Shown in pieces: positions 8,460 to 18,282 of a DNA stretch of 64,000 bases. The translations under genes and the position numbers were made by a program. The DNA comes from Pseudomonadota bacterium. Lineage in GTDB: Bacteria > Pseudomonadota > Gammaproteobacteria > JAKAQQ01. Where the stretch lies: assembly GCA_021839245.1 (NCBI GenBank), contig JAKCBQ010000004.1, forward strand, positions 1 through 64,000, in the 5' to 3' direction. Position 1 is the stretch's first letter. The number at the start of each line of letters is the position of its first letter. Below the pieces are notes generated by a model, which had not been told where the DNA came from, ran no database searches, and saw only the letters and a list, made by a program, of their open reading frames with translations.

Positions 8460-11400
8460 ATGCACCACGACGTCCGCAACTCCGGCCGGAGGCTCTCTCC
8501 CACCGGGCTTCCGCGCTTCGCCGCCCCCGCACTGATTCTCGTGGGCCTCTTCCTCGTGAGTGCGTCCCCCGGAGCCCGAGCGCGTGGTGCGGAGGGAATC
8601 CCCCCGAGGCTCTACTCCGGACTGCGCTGGCGTAACGTCGGACCCTTTCACGGCGGTCGCGCCGCTTCCGTCACGGGCGTCGTGGGCGAGCCGGGCGTGT
8701 ACTATCTTGGCGCCCCGCAAGGAGGCATTTGGAAGACGACCAGCGCCGGCGTCACCTGGAAGCCGATCTTCGATCGTGTGACAAGCGTCGATAGTGTCGG
8801 GGCCATCGCCGTCGCTCCGTCCGATCCCAACATCGTCTACGCCGGCACCGGCGACCCGATCAGCATCGGCGTCACCGGCAGCTTCGGCAACGGCGTGTGG
8901 AAATCCACCAACGCCGGCAAGACGTGGACGCACGTCGGTCTCGAGAACACACTGAAAATCAGCGACGTTCTCGTCGATCCTCTCGATCCCAACGAGGTCA
9001 CCGTCTCCGCTCTCGGCGACGCCCGTCATCCGGGCGGAGGCGTCTACCGCAGCACCAACGGCGGCCAAACCTGGACCCGCGTGCTCGACCCCACCGGTTA
9101 CGACGGGATCCGCCAGCTCACCGGCGACTACGACGACCCCCATCTCATGCTCGCGGTCACCCAGGGAACGAGCGTCTTCCCCTTTGGCCCCAAGCCCAAG
9201 AAGAAACCCAAGCCCCCCCTTCTTTTCGAGACCACCAACGGCGGGCGGACGTGGCACGAAATCAAAATCCCGCCGCTCACGGGGCGGATCGGCGTCGCGA
9301 TCGCTCCCCACACCGACGGCCGTCGTCTCTACCTCGTTGGCCCGAGCTTCAAGAAGGGGTCCGGTTTCTTCCGTTCCGACAACGGCGGGAAAACGTGGCG
9401 ACACCTGGCGGTCAAAGACACCCGCGTCCAGGGCGGTGAGGGTGGATACTTCGGCAGTGTCTACGTCGATCCCGAGAACCCGAACGTCGTCTACGTGCTC
9501 AACACCGCCACGTACCGCTCGACCGACGGCGGACGGGTTTTCCACGCCTTCAAGGGTGCCCCGGGCGGCGAGGACTACCACCGCCTCTGGATCGACCCCA
9601 ACAACGGCAACCGCATGATCATCGGCGCCGACCAGGGGGCGAGCGTGACACTCGACGGCGGACGCACCTGGAGCCTCTGGTTCACCGAGCCGATCGCCCA
9701 GATCTACCATCTCGCCACGACCGCCCAGTACCCGTATTGGATCGTCGGCTCCCAACAGGACACCGGCGCCGTGATGATCGAGAGCCTCGGCGACATGGGT
9801 CAGATCAACATCAACGACTGGAAGCCGAACGCCTCGTCGGAGTTCGGCTACATCGCCACCGATCCCTTGAACCCCGACATCATGTACGGGGTCGGCTACG
9901 GCCCCGGCGGCGGCGGGAGCGGCATCATCAAAATCAACACCCGCACCGAGCAGTGGGAAAACGTCGCCCCCAACTTCGGTGTGAACGCCCACAAATTTGA
10001 GGAGAGCCACAGCGATCCGATGGCGTTCGACCCCTTCGATCCGCACGTGCTCTACGCCGCGTTTCAGTGCCTCCTCGTCACCCGCAACGGCGGCCATTCC
10101 TGGTCGGTGGCGAGCCCCAACCTGACGACGCCGAAGGGCAAACCCCCGGTCCCCTGCGGAGTTCGGCCGCCGGCGGCCCCGGCGCACAAGCCCGCGCCGG
10201 CCAGCCGTGGAAAGGGACAAAAGAAAAAGGCGGCCGCCCCCAATCCCTTCGGCCCGAGCGGTCCGGTGATTCGCGATTTCTCACTCTCCACGGTCCAACG
10301 CGGCCTCATCTGGACACTGAGCACCAACAACCAGATCGACCGAACGACGGACGGCGGCAAGCGCTGGGTCAACGTGAGCAACATCGTGGGTCTTCCGCCC
10401 CACACACGCCTGCGCACGATCCAGGCGGGCGACCGGCCCGGTACCGCGTTCGTCACGGGCCGGATCCTCGTCAAACACGGCTTCGAAGGCCGGGCGCCGG
10501 CGCACGAGAATTTCAACATTCCGCAGATCTGGAGGACCACCGACGGCGGAAAGCGTTGGACCCTCGTCGTCAACGGCCTGCCGCACAACCAGCGCACGGG
10601 CAGCTGGGTGAACGTGGTTCGGGTCGATCCCCGAACGCCCGGGCTCGTCTTCGCCGGGACGGAAACCACGGTTTACGTCAGCTTCGACAACGGCAACCAC
10701 TGGCAGTCGCTGCGCCAGAACCTCCCGAGCACGTCCGTGAGAGACATGCTGGTGCATACCGCCGACCACATGGACGACCTGGTCATCTGCACCTACGGGC
10801 GCGGGTTTTGGATCCTCGACGACATCACACCGCTCGAGGCCCTCGCCCGCCACGCCCGTCGTATCGCCTCCGCCCGGGCGTATCTCTTCAAACCGGAGAC
10901 GGCGATCCGCGCCCGCGAAAACACCAACTGGGATCAACCCTACTCCGTCGAAGTCCCCCACGCCCCCAACCCCCCCTACGGCGTCATCGTCGATTACACG
11001 TTGCGTCGGCCGCCCCACGGACCGATCACACTTCGGATCGACGACGCCCGCGGACACTTGGTGCGGACCTACACGAGCACTCCCCCCGCACCGATCGAGG
11101 GGCAGAAATACCCCCGTTACTGGTTGGCCTCCCCACGCTCACGAGCCTTGGGCACACGCGTGGGTCTCAACCGTTTCAACTGGGATCTGCGCTACGCCCC
11201 GCCGCCCGCGTTCGCGCACGATCTTGAAAACCAGATGAACTTCGTCGCGGGGACCGTCACACCGGGCCCGCACGGACCCCAAGTGATCCCGGGTGTGTAC
11301 ACGCTCAAACTCACGGTGGACGGACACGTCTACACCCGTCGCGTCCGGGTCGTCAACGATCCCCTCGTCGGGCAAAGTCCGCGTGTCATGGCCGAACTTC

Positions 11401-11912
11401 GCGCTCAGAACCGCCTGTCGGTCCGGGCCTACCGGAACATGTCGCAGACCTACGAAGGCCACGCCGAAGTCGAGGCCGTGGCGCACCAGCTCGCGGCTCT
11501 CCTGCACCGCAAACTTCCTCCCGCGCTGATCGCCCGAATCAAAACACTCGCGAAGCGTCTTCACCAGATCGGTGGCGGACGCCCGGCCAAGGGGTTCAAG
11601 GCTTTTCTCCAGAGCCGCGCGGCGCTCAAGCCCCTGGCGCTGCGATCGTTCCTCCGGCTCAACGACGACGACAACGCCCTCGTGAGCATGGTGCAGGTGG
11701 GGTACGACATGGCGCCGACGACCACCCAGGTGGCGTCGTGGTTGCACGACTGCAGGAACTACAACCGCACGCTCGCGGCCTGGAAGAAGGCGCGCCGAAC
11801 GATTCGACGCCTGAACGTCCTCTTGGTTCACGATCGTCTCCCCCCTCTTCGCCTGCCGCCGTTGACCGCCGCGAGACGGTCTTGCGGGTCCGACTTCCGC
11901 GTGAGGATCTGA
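8460..11912 (+). CDS. Large exported beta-propeller protein (sortilin/BNR-repeat type)
   Basis: A secreted or periplasmic protein of 1150 residues. The N-terminus has a basic stretch, a hydrophobic segment (APALILVGLFLVSASPGA) and a likely signal peptidase site after ARA/ARG near residue 45. The body holds at least eleven Asp-box/BNR-like repeats of the form S-T-x-G-G-x-T-W, as in sortilin/Vps10 and exo-sialidase propellers, enough for a double propeller. The C-terminal 350 residues contain an FlgD-like Ig region (ITLRIDDARGHLVRTY) and a helical tail. Proteins of this build are known from many bacteria but their function is unclear; protein binding or peptidase-related roles are guesses. ATG at 8460 was preferred over a GTG at 8385 because of the GAGG site and the signal peptide. 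Confidence 0.85.
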   Translation: MHHDVRNSGRRLSPTGLPRFAAPALILVGLFLVSASPGARARGAEGIPPRLYSGLRWRNVGPFHGGRAASVTGVVGEPGVYYLGAPQGGIWKTTSAGVTWKPIFDRVTSVDSVGAIAVAPSDPNIVYAGTGDPISIGVTGSFGNGVWKSTNAGKTWTHVGLENTLKISDVLVDPLDPNEVTVSALGDARHPGGGVYRSTNGGQTWTRVLDPTGYDGIRQLTGDYDDPHLMLAVTQGTSVFPFGPKPKKKPKPPLLFETTNGGRTWHEIKIPPLTGRIGVAIAPHTDGRRLYLVGPSFKKGSGFFRSDNGGKTWRHLAVKDTRVQGGEGGYFGSVYVDPENPNVVYVLNTATYRSTDGGRVFHAFKGAPGGEDYHRLWIDPNNGNRMIIGADQGASVTLDGGRTWSLWFTEPIAQIYHLATTAQYPYWIVGSQQDTGAVMIESLGDMGQININDWKPNASSEFGYIATDPLNPDIMYGVGYGPGGGGSGIIKINTRTEQWENVAPNFGVNAHKFEESHSDPMAFDPFDPHVLYAAFQCLLVTRNGGHSWSVASPNLTTPKGKPPVPCGVRPPAAPAHKPAPASRGKGQKKKAAAPNPFGPSGPVIRDFSLSTVQRGLIWTLSTNNQIDRTTDGGKRWVNVSNIVGLPPHTRLRTIQAGDRPGTAFVTGRILVKHGFEGRAPAHENFNIPQIWRTTDGGKRWTLVVNGLPHNQRTGSWVNVVRVDPRTPGLVFAGTETTVYVSFDNGNHWQSLRQNLPSTSVRDMLVHTADHMDDLVICTYGRGFWILDDITPLEALARHARRIASARAYLFKPETAIRARENTNWDQPYSVEVPHAPNPPYGVIVDYTLRRPPHGPITLRIDDARGHLVRTYTSTPPAPIEGQKYPRYWLASPRSRALGTRVGLNRFNWDLRYAPPPAFAHDLENQMNFVAGTVTPGPHGPQVIPGVYTLKLTVDGHVYTRRVRVVNDPLVGQSPRVMAELRAQNRLSVRAYRNMSQTYEGHAEVEAVAHQLAALLHRKLPPALIARIKTLAKRLHQIGGGRPAKGFKAFLQSRAALKPLALRSFLRLNDDDNALVSMVQVGYDMAPTTTQVASWLHDCRNYNRTLAAWKKARRTIRRLNVLLVHDRLPPLRLPPLTAARRSCGSDFRVRI

Positions 11913-12081
11913 CTTCGGCCTCTCACAAGTCCCCGACTGGGTCACCGGACTGTCTCCGGCCCTCGCCCGCTCCGTGGGCATGGGCCGGAGACGAATCCTC
12001 CCGATCTCCGTTCACGACCGTACGCGGTTCGGGCCCCGGCCCGCGAGTCCGCACGATCTCCCTCAGACGAGAGAGAGGCGT

Positions 12082-12957
12082 TTACTTTTCAGGCGGGCCG
12101 CCGCCCGGCGCGTGCGCCAGAGCCTCGAAATCGCTGGCCTCGTGACGCTCGGCCAGACCCGGCGGATCTCCACCGACCCGGTTGACCAACCGCCCACGCC
12201 GCACCGCGGGTCGTTCGAGGATTTTGTCCGACCAGCGACGGACGTGCGCATACTCACGAACACTCAAAAACTCGGCGGCACCGTAGAGCCATCCCTGGAC
12301 CAACGCTCCGTACCAAGGGAAGATCGCCATATCCGCGATCGTGTAGCTTGACCCCGCCACGTACTCACGTTCGGCCAAACAACGGTTGAGCACGTCGAGT
12401 TGGCGCTTGACCTCCATCGCGTAACGATCGATCGCGTATTCGATCTTCGTCGGGGCGTAGGCGTAAAAATGCCCGAAGCCCCCTCCGAGATAGGGAGCGC
12501 TGCCGACCTGCCAGAAGAGCCACGAGAGACACTCGGCCCGCGGCTCCGCCTCCGACGGAAGGAAGGCCCCGAACTTCTCGGCAAGATAGACCAGAATCGC
12601 ACCGGATTCAAAGACCCGTACGGGCCGGGGACCGCTTCGGTCGAGCAACGCGGGAATTTTGCCGTTCGGGTTCACACGGAGGAAGCCCGTCCCAAACTGT
12701 TCTCCGTCCGCGATACGGATCAGCCACGCGTCGTACTCGGCTCCGCCGTGGCCCAGGGCCAGGAGTTCTTCGAGGAGGATCGTGACTTTGACACCGTTCG
12801 GTGTGCCCAACGAATAGAGCTGAAGCGGATGGCGACCGACCGGGAGCTCCTTCTCGTGCGTCGGTGAGGCCACGGGTCGATTGATCGACGCGAAAGCTCC
12901 TCCGCTCACTCTCGTCCAACTCCAAATCGCAGGGGGGGTGTAGACGGGATCGGTCAC
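12082..12957 (-). CDS. yghU: YghU-type disulfide-bond oxidoreductase (glutathione S-transferase fold)
   Basis: A glutathione-dependent disulfide reductase of 291 residues, soluble and probably cytoplasmic. The whole length follows E. coli YghU: the N-terminal WSWTRVSGGAFASINRPV, then GRHPLQLYSLGTPNGVKV, FESGAILVYLAEKFG in the thioredoxin-like domain, and YTIADMAIFPWYG in the helical domain. The glutathione-contacting NPNGKIPAL is present. Start GTG at 12957 is supported by homology to the YghU N-terminus and an AGGAG about 11 bases upstream. The gene stands alone, 128 bases downstream of the PhzF gene on the same strand. Confidence 0.9.
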   Translation of the reverse strand: MTDPVYTPPAIWSWTRVSGGAFASINRPVASPTHEKELPVGRHPLQLYSLGTPNGVKVTILLEELLALGHGGAEYDAWLIRIADGEQFGTGFLRVNPNGKIPALLDRSGPRPVRVFESGAILVYLAEKFGAFLPSEAEPRAECLSWLFWQVGSAPYLGGGFGHFYAYAPTKIEYAIDRYAMEVKRQLDVLNRCLAEREYVAGSSYTIADMAIFPWYGALVQGWLYGAAEFLSVREYAHVRRWSDKILERPAVRRGRLVNRVGGDPPGLAERHEASDFEALAHAPGGGPPEK

Positions 12958-13085
12958 GCGTGAAAGACTCCTGTACAAGGGGCTTCGCGCAGCATAACGT
13001 AACAGGCGCCTGCCCAAAGGGGACGATTTCGGCGGGCACAGCCCGCATCGCCCACACGCGCACGGAAGGCCGCACGCGCAGCGGG

Positions 13086-13922
13086 TCAATCTCCTCCCGA
13101 TCCCGGCTCGCGGAAGTCCGCTCCTGGAAGAGGGCTCTCGATAGCGCCGCGAAGATAAAGGCGGCTTCGTCCCACGAGCTGTACCCGCTCGCCCTCCCAC
13201 ACGCACTCGAGTTCGCCCCCCCGCTCCGAGAGCTGGCGCGCGCGCAGGCGCTTTCGGCCGAGACGCTCTCCCCAATAGGGGGCCAACGCGCAGTGGGCCG
13301 AACCCGTGGCCGGATCCTCCGGGATCCCGAGCGCGGGGGCAAAGAAGCGGCTGACGATGTCGGCCGTTTCTCCCCGAGCGGTCACACACAGGCCGCGCAA
13401 CCCGAGCGCGGTCAGCACCGTCTCCTCCGGGACCCGCGCGGCGCGCACGGCCGCCTCATCGTCGAGCAGAACGAATCCGTCGTCGCCGTAGGCGTACAGA
13501 GCCCGGGGCTCACCGCCGAGGTAGGGTTGCAGACTCGGGGCCGGAGGAAGCGGACGAAGACGGGCGGCGGGGAAATCGAGAGCAATCCCCTCCGCCTGCC
13601 GTTCGGCCCGCAGTGCCCCGCTTCGCGTGGTGAAGAAGAGGCGCTTTGCGTGGGGCTCCCGCTCGTGGAAAAGCACATGAGCGGCGGCCAGCGTCGCGTG
13701 ACCGCAGAGCGGAACCTCGCTCCGCGGACTGAACCAGCGAAGGGCATAGTGGCCCGGGGCGGAGTCCGCCACGAGGAACGCGGTTTCGGGAAGACGGTTC
13801 TCCTCGGCGATCGCCTGGAGCAGCGAGGGCGACGGCCAGACGTCGAGCAACACCACGGCGGCGGGATTCCCCCGGGCGGAATCACTCACGAAAGCGTCGA
13901 TGTGGTAGAGCGGTTGGGGCAA
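13086..13922 (-). CDS. PhzF-family isomerase/epimerase
   Basis: A 278-residue enzyme of the PhzF fold, two similar diaminopimelate-epimerase-like halves. Family signatures include YHIDAFVSDSARGNPAAVV, with the Asn-Pro of the first loop, ENRLPETAFL with the catalytic glutamate position, WFSPRSEVPLCGHATLAA and ALGIPEDPATGSAHCAL. The true substrate is unknown; most housekeeping PhzF proteins are not in phenazine pathways, and no phz genes lie nearby. The open frame runs upstream through tRNA-Arg, so I place the start at TTG 13922, which has a GAGG seven bases ahead and agrees with the family N-terminus. Confidence 0.8.
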   Translation of the reverse strand: MPQPLYHIDAFVSDSARGNPAAVVLLDVWPSPSLLQAIAEENRLPETAFLVADSAPGHYALRWFSPRSEVPLCGHATLAAAHVLFHEREPHAKRLFFTTRSGALRAERQAEGIALDFPAARLRPLPPAPSLQPYLGGEPRALYAYGDDGFVLLDDEAAVRAARVPEETVLTALGLRGLCVTARGETADIVSRFFAPALGIPEDPATGSAHCALAPYWGERLGRKRLRARQLSERGGELECVWEGERVQLVGRSRLYLRGAIESPLPGADFREPGSGGD

Positions 13923-13960
13923 CGCAGACCTCGCGGCGAAATCCGCCGTCGTTGAAGGGC

Positions 13961-14037
13961 TGGCGCGCCTGGCAGGACTCGAACCTGCAACCACCGGCTT
14001 AGAAGGCCGATGCTCTATCCGCTTGAGCTACAGGCGC
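13961..14037 (-). tRNA. tRNA-Arg (anticodon TCT)
   Basis: Minus-strand cloverleaf with acceptor GCGCCTG/CAGGCGC, discriminator G and encoded CCA. The anticodon stem TCGGC/GCCGG carries the loop CTTCTAA, anticodon TCT, for arginine AGA codons. It follows tRNA-Pro by five bases. Confidence 0.95.
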
Positions 14038-14042
14038 ACACG

Positions 14043-14119
14043 TGGTCGGGGCAGAGGGATTCGAACCCCCGACCTCCTGCTCCCAAAGCAGGCGCGCTAC
14101 CAGCCTGCGCCATGCCCCG
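14043..14119 (-). tRNA. tRNA-Pro (anticodon TGG)
   Basis: Minus-strand cloverleaf with acceptor CGGGGCA/TGCCCCG, discriminator A and encoded CCA. The anticodon stem CCTGC/GCAGG holds TTTGGGA, anticodon TGG for proline. It is the first of a Pro-Arg tRNA pair. Confidence 0.95.
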
Positions 14120-14222
14120 ATACGGACGCGGCGTCCGAAGGCCGCTTTTTGATCTTAGCACGGAGCCGAGCCTCCCCCCGATCGCGACTCGGGGGAACGA
14201 CGGGGGGGCGTACGCTTGCGCC

Positions 14223-14228
14223 TACAAT
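14223..14228 (+). promoter_or_regulatory. Putative -10 box for folD
   Basis: TACAAT, preceded by GCC, lies 30 bases upstream of the folD ATG. The same hexamer stands before the isocitrate dehydrogenase gene (38092) and the toxin-antitoxin pair (48426). No clear -35. Confidence 0.4.
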
Positions 14229-14258
14229 TGAGGGCGTTTCTTTTTCACCTTCCAAACC

Positions 14259-15146
14259 ATGTCCGCGAATCTTCTTGACGGGAAAAATCTCGCCGCCCGG
14301 ATCGAATCCGAGGTGCGTGCGCGTGTCGAGATCCACCGCGGACGCCACCGCCCTGCCCCCCGCCTCGTCGCCGTTCTCGTCGGCGGCGACCCCGCCTCCT
14401 CGATCTACGTGGCCCGCAAAGAGGAAGCCTGCGCGCGGGTGGGGATCGTCGCCGATGTCCGTCGTCTGGCCGAGAGAACCGATCCGCTCGGCTTCGAGGA
14501 TCTTCTTCAGCATCTCGACCGCGATCCCGACATCGACGGGATCCTCGTCCAGCTCCCCCTCCCCCCCCACCTGTCGAGCCCGCGCCTTCTCGATCTTCTC
14601 TCTCCGGAGAAGGACGTCGACGGCTTCCACCCCTACAACGTCGGCCGCCTCGCCCTCCGCCGTCCGCGGCTCCGGCCGTGCACACCGGCGGGGGTGATTC
14701 GCCTTCTCGCCGAAACCGGTGAACGTTATTACGGTCGGCACGCCGTCGTCGTCGGGGCCTCCAATATCGTCGGTCGTCCCATGGCGCTCGAGCTTCTCCT
14801 CGCCGGGGCCACCGTCACGGTCTGCCACCGGTTCACCGAGGACCTCGCAGACCACGTGTCCCGCGCCGACATTCTCGTGGCCGCCGCCGGCCGCCCCCGT
14901 CTCATCCCGGGAGCGTGGATCCGACCCGGAGCCACGGTCGTCGACGTGGGCATCCACCGCCTCGACGGCCGGCTCGTCGGCGACGTCGACTTTGCCACCG
15001 CGCGCGAACGGGCCGCGTGGATCACGCCCGTTCCGGGAGGTGTCGGACCCATGACGGTCGCCATGCTGCTCGAAAACACCCTGAGCGCCTACGAGATCCG
15101 GCGGGGGTACGCGCCGGAACCCGGAGACGATCCCTCTGGGGAGTGA
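14259..15146 (+). CDS. folD: Methylenetetrahydrofolate dehydrogenase / cyclohydrolase
   Basis: Bifunctional cytoplasmic enzyme (295 residues) that oxidises 5,10-methylene-THF to methenyl-THF with NADP and then hydrolyses it to 10-formyl-THF for purine and formyl-Met-tRNA synthesis. The catalytic lysine is in YVARKEEAC at residue 54, the same number as in E. coli Fol[13 protein letters not shown], the Rossmann segment [18 protein letters not shown] and the C-terminal [16 protein letters not shown] are all present. It is monocistronic, downstream of the divergent Pro/Arg tRNA pair. Confidence 0.95.
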   Translation: MSANLLDGKNLAARIESEVRARVEIHRGRHRPAPRLVAVLVGGDPASSIYVARKEEACARVGIVADVRRLAERTDPLGFEDLLQHLDRDPDIDGILVQLPLPPHLSSPRLLDLLSPEKDVDGFHPYNVGRLALRRPRLRPCTPAGVIRLLAETGERYYGRHAVVVGASNIVGRPMALELLLAGATVTVCHRFTEDLADHVSRADILVAAAGRPRLIPGAWIRPGATVVDVGIHRLDGRLVGDVDFATARERAAWITPVPGGVGPMTVAMLLENTLSAYEIRRGYAPEPGDDPSGE

Positions 15147-15320
15147 CGGAATCGATCCGCCCCCACAGGCGATCGGGGCCGCCCCCCGCCCGCTCAAAGT
15201 GTGTACCGTGTGCTCCGGCCGAGGAAGCCTGCTCCCGCGTGTTCCTCACCGCCCGGGCGACGCGTCGAGTCGGTGCGTGATCGTCGCGACGCGCCTCAAA
15301 GTGAACAACGACCGTAGACG

Positions 15321-16706
15321 CTAGAGTCCGTCGCTCCAGTACCAGCGGGTCCCCTCGGGTCCATCCTCGAGGATCACGCCGACCTCGAGAAGCGCCGCGC
15401 GGATCTGATCGGCTTCGGCAAACTTTCTCTCTTCTCTCGCCCGCCGTCGGCGGGCGATGCGTTCCTCGACCTCGGCGTCGGCGAGAGGACGAGGGCGCGT
15501 GGACGGATCGTCGGCGAAGAGCCCCAGACGCTCGCCGAGTCGGCGGAGGAGAAGCACGTCGCGGCGTGCAGCGGCCGGCTCTTCGGCGGCGTCGCGGTGG
15601 ATGCGCCGGACGAGGTCGAAGAGGACCGCAAGAGCTTCGGGGGTATTGAGATCGTCGTCCAGAGCGGCCGTGAAACGCCCGCGCCAGGAGTTCGCGTCCG
15701 CCGGTTCCCGGCTCTGCGGATCGGGGGGGGCCGCACGAAAGGCTCCCCTGAGGCGCGCCCGGGCTTGACGCGCCAGGACGAGCTTCTCCTCATCGAAAAG
15801 GAGGGGCTGGCGGTAGTGACCCTGGAGGATCCAAAGTCTCAGGCTCTCGGCGCCGTAGCGCTCGAGGGCCTCGCGGATCGTGAGGAAGTTGCCGAGCGAT
15901 TTGGCCATCTTCTCGTGGCCGACCTGAACGAAACCGTTGTGCATCCAGCGGCGGACGACTTCGGTGCCGAAGGCCGCGTCCGACTGGGCGATCTCGTTCT
16001 CGTGATGCGGGAACTTGAGATCCTCCCCGCCCCCGTGGAGATCGATCGGCACCCCAAGGAGCGAGGTCGACATGGCCGAGCACTCGATGTGCCAGCCCGG
16101 CCGTCCCGGTCCCCAGGGGGCCTCCCAGGAGGGTTCGTCGGGCCGCGCCGCCTTCCAGAGCGCGAAGTCGAGAGGATCGTCCTTGGCCTCGCCGATCTCG
16201 ACACGGGCTCCGGCGCGGAGATCCTCGGGACGGCGGTGGGTGAGGGCCCCGTAAGTGGGGAAACGACTCACGTCGTAGTACACGTCGCCGTTCGTGGCCC
16301 GGTAGGCGAAACCGCGCTCGAGAAGGCGGGCGATGACCTCGATCATCGCCCCCACGTGGGCGGTCGCGCGGGGTTCGGCGTCGGCCGGAAGAAGCCCAAG
16401 CGCCCGCGTGTCGCGGCCGAAAGCGTCGATCATCCGGGCACTCAGCTCGGAGGGCGGGATCCCCATCTCGCGGGCACGGCGGATGATCTTGTCGTCCACG
16501 TCGGTGATGTTGCGGACGTAGTGGACGGATCTGCCCGAGGCCCGCAGGTGACGGACGAGGACGTCGTAGACGACCAACATGCGTGCGTGGCCGAGATGAC
16601 ATTCGTCATAGACGGTGACCCCGCAGACGTAAAGACCCAGACGGTCCGCACGGGCGGGGATGAGGGGCGCGCGATGGGCGGTGCGTGAATCGTAAAGCTC
16701 AAGCAT
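15321..16706 (-). CDS. cysS: Cysteinyl-tRNA synthetase
   Basis: Class I aminoacyl-tRNA synthetase of 461 residues that charges tRNA-Cys. The zinc/cysteine site begins CGVTVYDECHLGHARM (Cys28, HLGH at 37-40 as the HIGH motif) and the second catalytic motif is KMAKSLGNF. The middle has GWHIECSAMS and HHENEIAQSD, with zinc ligands. The C-terminal helical domain is normal in length. ATG at 16706 overlaps the last eight bases of gltX, so the two synthetases are translated from one message. Confidence 0.95.
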   Translation of the reverse strand: MLELYDSRTAHRAPLIPARADRLGLYVCGVTVYDECHLGHARMLVVYDVLVRHLRASGRSVHYVRNITDVDDKIIRRAREMGIPPSELSARMIDAFGRDTRALGLLPADAEPRATAHVGAMIEVIARLLERGFAYRATNGDVYYDVSRFPTYGALTHRRPEDLRAGARVEIGEAKDDPLDFALWKAARPDEPSWEAPWGPGRPGWHIECSAMSTSLLGVPIDLHGGGEDLKFPHHENEIAQSDAAFGTEVVRRWMHNGFVQVGHEKMAKSLGNFLTIREALERYGAESLRLWILQGHYRQPLLFDEEKLVLARQARARLRGAFRAAPPDPQSREPADANSWRGRFTAALDDDLNTPEALAVLFDLVRRIHRDAAEEPAAARRDVLLLRRLGERLGLFADDPSTRPRPLADAEVEERIARRRRAREERKFAEADQIRAALLEVGVILEDGPEGTRWYWSDGL

Positions 16707-18144
16707 CGGTGGACAAGGACGCGAGCGCACGGGCCAGAAGCGCCCGACGCCGTTGCGGAGGAAACACGGGCCACAGGGTAGCGAGTTCCGGTCCCTCCGT
16801 GCGGCCGGTCAGGGCGAGCCGCAGGGGAAGGTAAAGGGCGCGGCCGCGACGGCCCGTGCGGGCGGCAAGCGCGTGCACAAAATCGTGGAACTCGTCCTCC
16901 GGATCAAGCGCTACGGCGGCACCCATGACCGTGCGGAAGTCGTCTTCGGGAACCCAACCCCGCGGGGGAAGGGGCGGATCATCGAGGATCGCCCACCACG
17001 CGCGCGCGTCCTCAGCCCAGACGCTCACGGTTCTCAACGCCTCGGCGCGCTGCACGAGGAGAAGATCGTCCGGGGGCCGGTCGAGGACGCCGCCGAGCCA
17101 GCGGCGAAACGACGGCGGGTCCAGGAGAGCGAGCGCCCGTTCCTGCCAAAGACGCAACTGCGTCTCGTCGAAATGGGCGGGCGCGCGTCCGAGTCGCGCG
17201 GGATTGAAGAGCGTCCCTGCGGCCTCACCGAGGAGCCCCTCCTCGTGCGTGGGCGTGTGCCCGAGATGCAGGAGGTAAGCCCGGAGGGCCTCCGGGCGAA
17301 GGGCGCGGCTTCGGTACGAAGCGAGACGCCCGGTCCCTTCACGTTTCGCGAGCGGTGTGTCGTCGAGCCCATGGACGAGGGGAAGATGGGCATAGGCCGG
17401 CGGAGGACGTCCCCAGGCCTCGAAGAGGAGGAGTTGCCGGGGGGTATTGTCGAGGTGATCGACTCCGCGGACGACGTGGGTGATGCCCATGCTCGCGTCG
17501 TCGAGGGCGTTTGCGAAAAGAAAGGTGGGGGTCCCGTCGGCGCGCGCGAGCACAAAATCGTCGAGAAGGGAGCGGGCCACGCTGTGCGGGCCGTAGACGA
17601 GATCGTCAAACACCAGCGGCGGGCCCTCGACGAGACGAAAACGCCACGCGGCCAGCGCTCCTTCCTCGAGTCGGCGGCGGACCTCTTCCGGGGGGAGAAG
17701 CCGGCAGCGGCCGTCGTAGCGGGGCGGCCGGCCTCGCGCCAGATCTTCCGCACGCCGACGTGCGAGGTCCTCGGGAGTGCAAAAGCAGGGGTAGGCCCGA
17801 TCGCGGGCCACGAGCTCTTCGAGGGCGCGGGCGTAGAGGCCCGCGCGTTCCGACTGGCGGTAGGGCCCGAACGGTCCCCCGCGGTCGGGCCCCTCGTCCC
17901 AGTCGAGCCCCAGCCAGTGGAGGTCATCGAGGAGTGCCGACTCGGACTCCGGATCGTACCGCCCACGGTCGGTGTCCTCGATCCGCAGGATGAAGTGTCC
18001 ACCGAGACGGCGCGCCCAGAGGAAGGAGAAAAGCGCGGTGCGTGCGTTGCCGATGTGGAGAGCGCCGGTCGGGCTGGGCGCAAAGCGAAAACGTACCGCG
18101 GACTCTCCCCGTGACGCACGCAAAGAAGACCCTTCGGCGTTCAT
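16699..18144 (-). CDS. gltX: Glutamyl-tRNA synthetase
   Basis: Class I synthetase of 481 residues that charges tRNA-Glu. The HIGH-type motif is in FAPSPTGALHIGNARTAL (residues 21-38) and the second lysine motif is a variant, PLAKREG, in place of the usual KLSKRHG. The anticodon-binding C-terminal part is present, so this is a full GltX and not the short Glu-Q enzyme. ATG at 18144 has a GGAGG seven bases ahead. With cysS it forms a two-gene operon. Confidence 0.9.
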   Translation of the reverse strand: MNAEGSSLRASRGESAVRFRFAPSPTGALHIGNARTALFSFLWARRLGGHFILRIEDTDRGRYDPESESALLDDLHWLGLDWDEGPDRGGPFGPYRQSERAGLYARALEELVARDRAYPCFCTPEDLARRRAEDLARGRPPRYDGRCRLLPPEEVRRRLEEGALAAWRFRLVEGPPLVFDDLVYGPHSVARSLLDDFVLARADGTPTFLFANALDDASMGITHVVRGVDHLDNTPRQLLLFEAWGRPPPAYAHLPLVHGLDDTPLAKREGTGRLASYRSRALRPEALRAYLLHLGHTPTHEEGLLGEAAGTLFNPARLGRAPAHFDETQLRLWQERALALLDPPSFRRWLGGVLDRPPDDLLLVQRAEALRTVSVWAEDARAWWAILDDPPLPPRGWVPEDDFRTVMGAAVALDPEDEFHDFVHALAARTGRRGRALYLPLRLALTGRTEGPELATLWPVFPPQRRRALLARALASLSTDA

Positions 18145-18238
18145 GACACCTCCGCACGGCATCGCCGGCCGCTTGCCTCAAGGGCGCCCCAAGCGTCGCC
18201 CCCGATGTCAGCATACCCGAGAGATTCATCACCCACGT

Positions 18239-18246
18239 GCTAGACT
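18239..18246 (+). promoter_or_regulatory. Putative extended -10 promoter for cutA
   Basis: TGCTAGACT-type box (TAGACT at 18241-18246) 37 bases before the cutA ATG, identical to the boxes before prmA and the malic enzyme gene. Confidence 0.5.
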
Positions 18247-18282
18247 TCACGATTCATCCCGACCTTGAAGCCTCGTCCCACC

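Noticed and set aside
8310-10220. 636-codon open frame on the minus strand
   Set aside because: Shadow of the beta-propeller gene, low in complexity, with no ribosome site or domain.
13086-13994. Longer PhzF start at 13994
   Set aside because: It would code through the tRNA-Arg gene. The TTG at 13922 fits the family N-terminus.
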